This document shows, piece after piece, positions 61,936-64,000 of a stretch of DNA of 64,000 nucleotides. Position 1 is the first letter of the stretch; each line of letters begins with the position of its first letter. Below the pieces are notes generated by a model. That model saw only the letters and a program-made list of their open reading frames with translations, made no database searches and was not told where the DNA came from. Where the stretch lies: positions 124,001-188,000 of the forward strand of contig JADJBS010000020.1 of NCBI GenBank assembly GCA_016703665.1, written 5' to 3'. This stretch comes from Candidatus Defluviibacillus avedoerensis (GTDB lineage Bacteria > Pseudomonadota > Gammaproteobacteria > Burkholderiales > Burkholderiaceae_C). The translations under genes were made by a program, and so were the position numbers.

Positions 61936-63705
61936 ATGACCGGCCTGCTCATATCGGCAGCACACAAATCCTCCGGCAAGACCACCGTCAGCGTCGGTCT
62001 GTGCGCTGCATTGGTCGGTCTTGGACAGGTGGTTCAGGCTTTCAAGAAAGGGCCAGACTACATCGACCCCATGTGGCTCAGCCGGGCGAGTGGTCGCGCC
62101 TGCTTTAACCTCGATTCCCACCTGAGCTCGGCTGCACAGGTACAGACCTGCTACTCCCGCCTGGCGGCGAAGGCCGACATCAGCATCGTCGAAGGCAATA
62201 AGGGCCTGTATGACGGTTTGGCACTCGATGGCGCCAACAGCAACGCCGCATTGGCGACGCTGCTGGGCCTGCCCGTTGTCCTGGTCATCGATGCCCGGGG
62301 CATGACGCGTGGCATTGCACCGCTGATCCTGGGTTACCAGGCGTTCGATCCTGGCGTGCGCATCGCCGGTGTCATTCTGAACCAGGTTGGCGGCAGTCGC
62401 CATGAGAACAAACTTCGGGCTGTGATCGAGCATTACACCCCTGTCAAGGTCTTGGGCGCCATCGCGCAGGACCCACATCTTGCGATGGTCGAGCGACACC
62501 TGGGGCTCGTGCCGCAGCATGAGGTGGACGATGCCCATCAACGCATTGAGCACATGGGGCGCGTCATTTCTGCGCAGGTGGATTTGCACCGGGTGATGGA
62601 GATTGCCCGGACTGCCACGCCCTTCACGCCGTCAGCACCCCCGGCCAAACCACCGAGCGCGTCAATGCTTGGCATCGCCAGCGGGCTTCGCGTTGGCATC
62701 GCCCAAGACAAGGCCTTTGGCTTTTACTACCCCGACGACCTTTGCGCGTTTGAACGCATGGGTGCTTCACTCCATCGCTTTGATTGCCTGAACGACAGCA
62801 GGCTGCCGGATGTCGATGCACTCTTCATAGGAGGCGGTTTTCCCGAAATGTTCATGGCAGAACTGGAAGCCAACTCCGCGATGCGTAGCAGCATTCGTGC
62901 GGCCATTGACAGTGGCATGCCCGTCTATGCGGAATGCGGCGGCCTGATGTACCTGGCCAGGCGGATTCGTTGGGGCGACCAATCGCATGACATGGTGGGG
63001 GCATTGCCAGTGGATGTGCGTATGCATTCAAGACCGGTTGGTCGCGGCTATGTTGAACTGACCCACACGCAAAACGCGCCGTGGACATCCCCAGCGGACG
63101 CGACCTCGTCAAGCCCCGTGGACGGACTCATCAGAGGTCATGAATTTCATCACTCCGCCATCGAGAACGCCCCAGCCGACCTGAAGTTTGCATATAGCGT
63201 CCAACGCGGACACGGCGTGGATGGCCAGCACGATGGCATTGTTCACCAGCAGGTACTGGCATCCTACGCACATCTGCGCACTCAGGCGGGCTCCACCTGG
63301 GTCAGCGACTTTGTCAAGTTTGCTCACAGCCGCAAGATCGCATCGACAGGGCTGTCCAAGCCTGGCGCGCGTCACGTCAAGGTGAATGGACATCCCGTGT
63401 GGACCGATGTGGAAGGCTATCTTCTCCGGATGGATGATTGGAGCGAAGGTTTTACACAAGCCCAAGCCCAGTCTGAAAACCTGCAGCTAACCGATGCGCA
63501 TTGGGCCGTGATCAGGTTCTTGCGTCAGTATTTTGAAGAACATCGTGTGCAGGCGCAGGTCCGCACGATGATTTCGCACTTTTCCCGGTGCTGGGGCGCA
63601 GAGCTGGGTAGCAATCATCACCTGCATACCATGTTTCCCATGGGAGGCCCTCAGAAACAAGGCAATCGCCTCGCAGGCCTGTGGAAGACCAAGGGCGAGC
63701 ACTGA
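61936..63705 (+). CDS. dsrN: DsrN siroheme amidase fused to a cysteine-less DsrC-like domain
   Basis: A 589-residue protein. Residues 1-~470 are a cobyrinate a,c-diamide synthase-like amidase: P-loop SAAHKSSGKTTVSVGL, DGLALDGANSN, and the glutaminase centre YAECGGLMYLARRI with Cys334 and GHEFHHSAIE. This part should turn siroheme into siroamide for DsrAB. Residues ~480-589 form a complete DsrC/TusE-type domain (WTDVEGYLLRMDDWSEG, DAHWAVIRFLRQYFEEH, HTMFPMGGPQKQ). In it KQACKIAGL is changed to KQGNRLAGL and the tail to KTKGEH, so neither redox Cys exists. Fusion with the amidase is not part of A. vinosum DsrN (about 470 residues). Confidence 0.93.
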   Translation: MTGLLISAAHKSSGKTTVSVGLCAALVGLGQVVQAFKKGPDYIDPMWLSRASGRACFNLDSHLSSAAQVQTCYSRLAAKADISIVEGNKGLYDGLALDGANSNAALATLLGLPVVLVIDARGMTRGIAPLILGYQAFDPGVRIAGVILNQVGGSRHENKLRAVIEHYTPVKVLGAIAQDPHLAMVERHLGLVPQHEVDDAHQRIEHMGRVISAQVDLHRVMEIARTATPFTPSAPPAKPPSASMLGIASGLRVGIAQDKAFGFYYPDDLCAFERMGASLHRFDCLNDSRLPDVDALFIGGGFPEMFMAELEANSAMRSSIRAAIDSGMPVYAECGGLMYLARRIRWGDQSHDMVGALPVDVRMHSRPVGRGYVELTHTQNAPWTSPADATSSSPVDGLIRGHEFHHSAIENAPADLKFAYSVQRGHGVDGQHDGIVHQQVLASYAHLRTQAGSTWVSDFVKFAHSRKIASTGLSKPGARHVKVNGHPVWTDVEGYLLRMDDWSEGFTQAQAQSENLQLTDAHWAVIRFLRQYFEEHRVQAQVRTMISHFSRCWGAELGSNHHLHTMFPMGGPQKQGNRLAGLWKTKGEH

Positions 63706-63732
63706 ACCACATCCGTATACCAGGAGAATGCC

Positions 63733-64000
63733 ATGTTTTCAATTTCAGCAACTGCTGCGCAACAGATTCAGGATACAGCCCGCTCCAGTGGAGCCCACCA
63801 CATGGCCCTGCGGGTAGCGGCCCGTGTGGAAGCAGATGGATCCATCGAATACGGCATGGGTTTCGATGAATCAGCCGACGAAGACCTCCGGCTCGACCTG
63901 CATGGCGTCGCGGTTGTGATTGGGGAGGCTCACCAGGCCCTACTGGAGCAGACCACGCTGGACTATGTCGAATTGGAACCCGGTCAGTTCCATTTCATAT
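63733..64000 (+). CDS. dsrR: DsrR A-type iron-sulfur carrier-like protein (partial)
   Basis: The first 89 residues of a HesB/IscA-fold protein: MFSISATAAQQIQDTARSSG, then MALRVAARVEADGSIEYGMGF and EPGQFHFI; the window ends before the usual stop. The cysteine in the CHGSC-type signature would lie near the cut, so cysteine content cannot be judged; A. vinosum DsrR lacks those cysteines. Its position after dsrN matches the A. vinosum order. AGGAGA precedes the ATG. Confidence 0.9.
   Translation, partial: MFSISATAAQQIQDTARSSGAHHMALRVAARVEADGSIEYGMGFDESADEDLRLDLHGVAVVIGEAHQALLEQTTLDYVELEPGQFHFI

Noticed and set aside
1..64000. tRNA, rRNA, insertion sequence or integrase
   Set aside because: None recognised by eye in the window on either strand; a tRNAscan and ISfinder search would be needed to be certain.

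Overview
The window looks like a chromosomal segment of a betaproteobacterium, most likely a Comamonadaceae member of the Rhodoferax type. This rests on gene style only (a Bug-type solute-binding protein, a kynBUA cluster, betaproteobacterial ArgA and HrpA forms, AT-rich GCTAT/ATAGC hairpins scattered in GC-richer DNA); no 16S gene is present. The organism appears to be a sulfur oxidiser: the right third carries a complete oxidative (reverse) dissimilatory sulfite reductase cluster with dsrEFH and dsrL, plus a cytoplasmic sulfite dehydrogenase soeABC and a tusA-dsrE2-yedE sulfur uptake/relay set.

Layout. 1-9.8 kb: end of a CysB-like regulator, a methionine aminotransferase, a membrane-anchored glycosidase-like protein, a histone-deacetylase-family amidohydrolase, hrpA, and a three-gene c-type cytochrome operon with a tetraheme NapC/NirT quinol oxidase. 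10-27 kb: fadH, DNA alkylation repair, glutathione peroxidase, a small catabolic-looking cluster (Bug protein, SDR, exported argininosuccinate-lyase-like enzyme, aldo/keto reductase), argA, dsbB, a PAS-GGDEF protein, rhlE, orn, an M48 protease, phhB and rsgA. hrpA, fadH, orn and rsgA each carry one frameshift in otherwise full-length conserved genes, which points to sequence indels rather than true decay. 27-32.6 kb: kynBUA, then three toxin-antitoxin modules in a row (VapBC-type, MntA-HepT, HigBA). 32.7-37.2 kb: a tightly coupled envelope operon (DUF2141 protein, LolD-like ATPase, FtsX-like permease, LolA-like carrier, outer-membrane barrel), followed by a divergent operator-like region and an alpha/alpha-toroid-like orphan.

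37.5-64 kb is the sulfur region. tusA-dsrE2-yedE would import and relay sulfane sulfur. DsrEFH passes it to DsrC, DsrMKJOP oxidises DsrC, DsrAB with DsrL releases sulfite, and SoeABC oxidises sulfite to sulfate. DsrN (siroamide synthesis) and DsrR (maturation) support DsrAB. DsrN here carries an extra C-terminal DsrC-like domain without either redox cysteine.

The best candidate for an undescribed system is the seven-gene operon on the minus strand, transcribed divergently from dsrA (51.18 to 46.46 kb). Its genes encode an 89-residue orphan, a Cas6/RAMP-like protein with an intact G-x-G-x5-G-x-G loop but no CRISPR array, a cysteine-less DsrC paralogue, a 204-residue orphan, a TauD-like 2-oxoglutarate oxygenase, an HTH-[2Fe-2S]-flavin/NAD reductase fusion, and a truncated LexA-like S24 protein whose catalytic Lys is Arg. 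Two of its start codons lie directly behind short perfect RNA hairpins. The combination suggests RNA- or redox-level control of the sulfur genes; this is inference.
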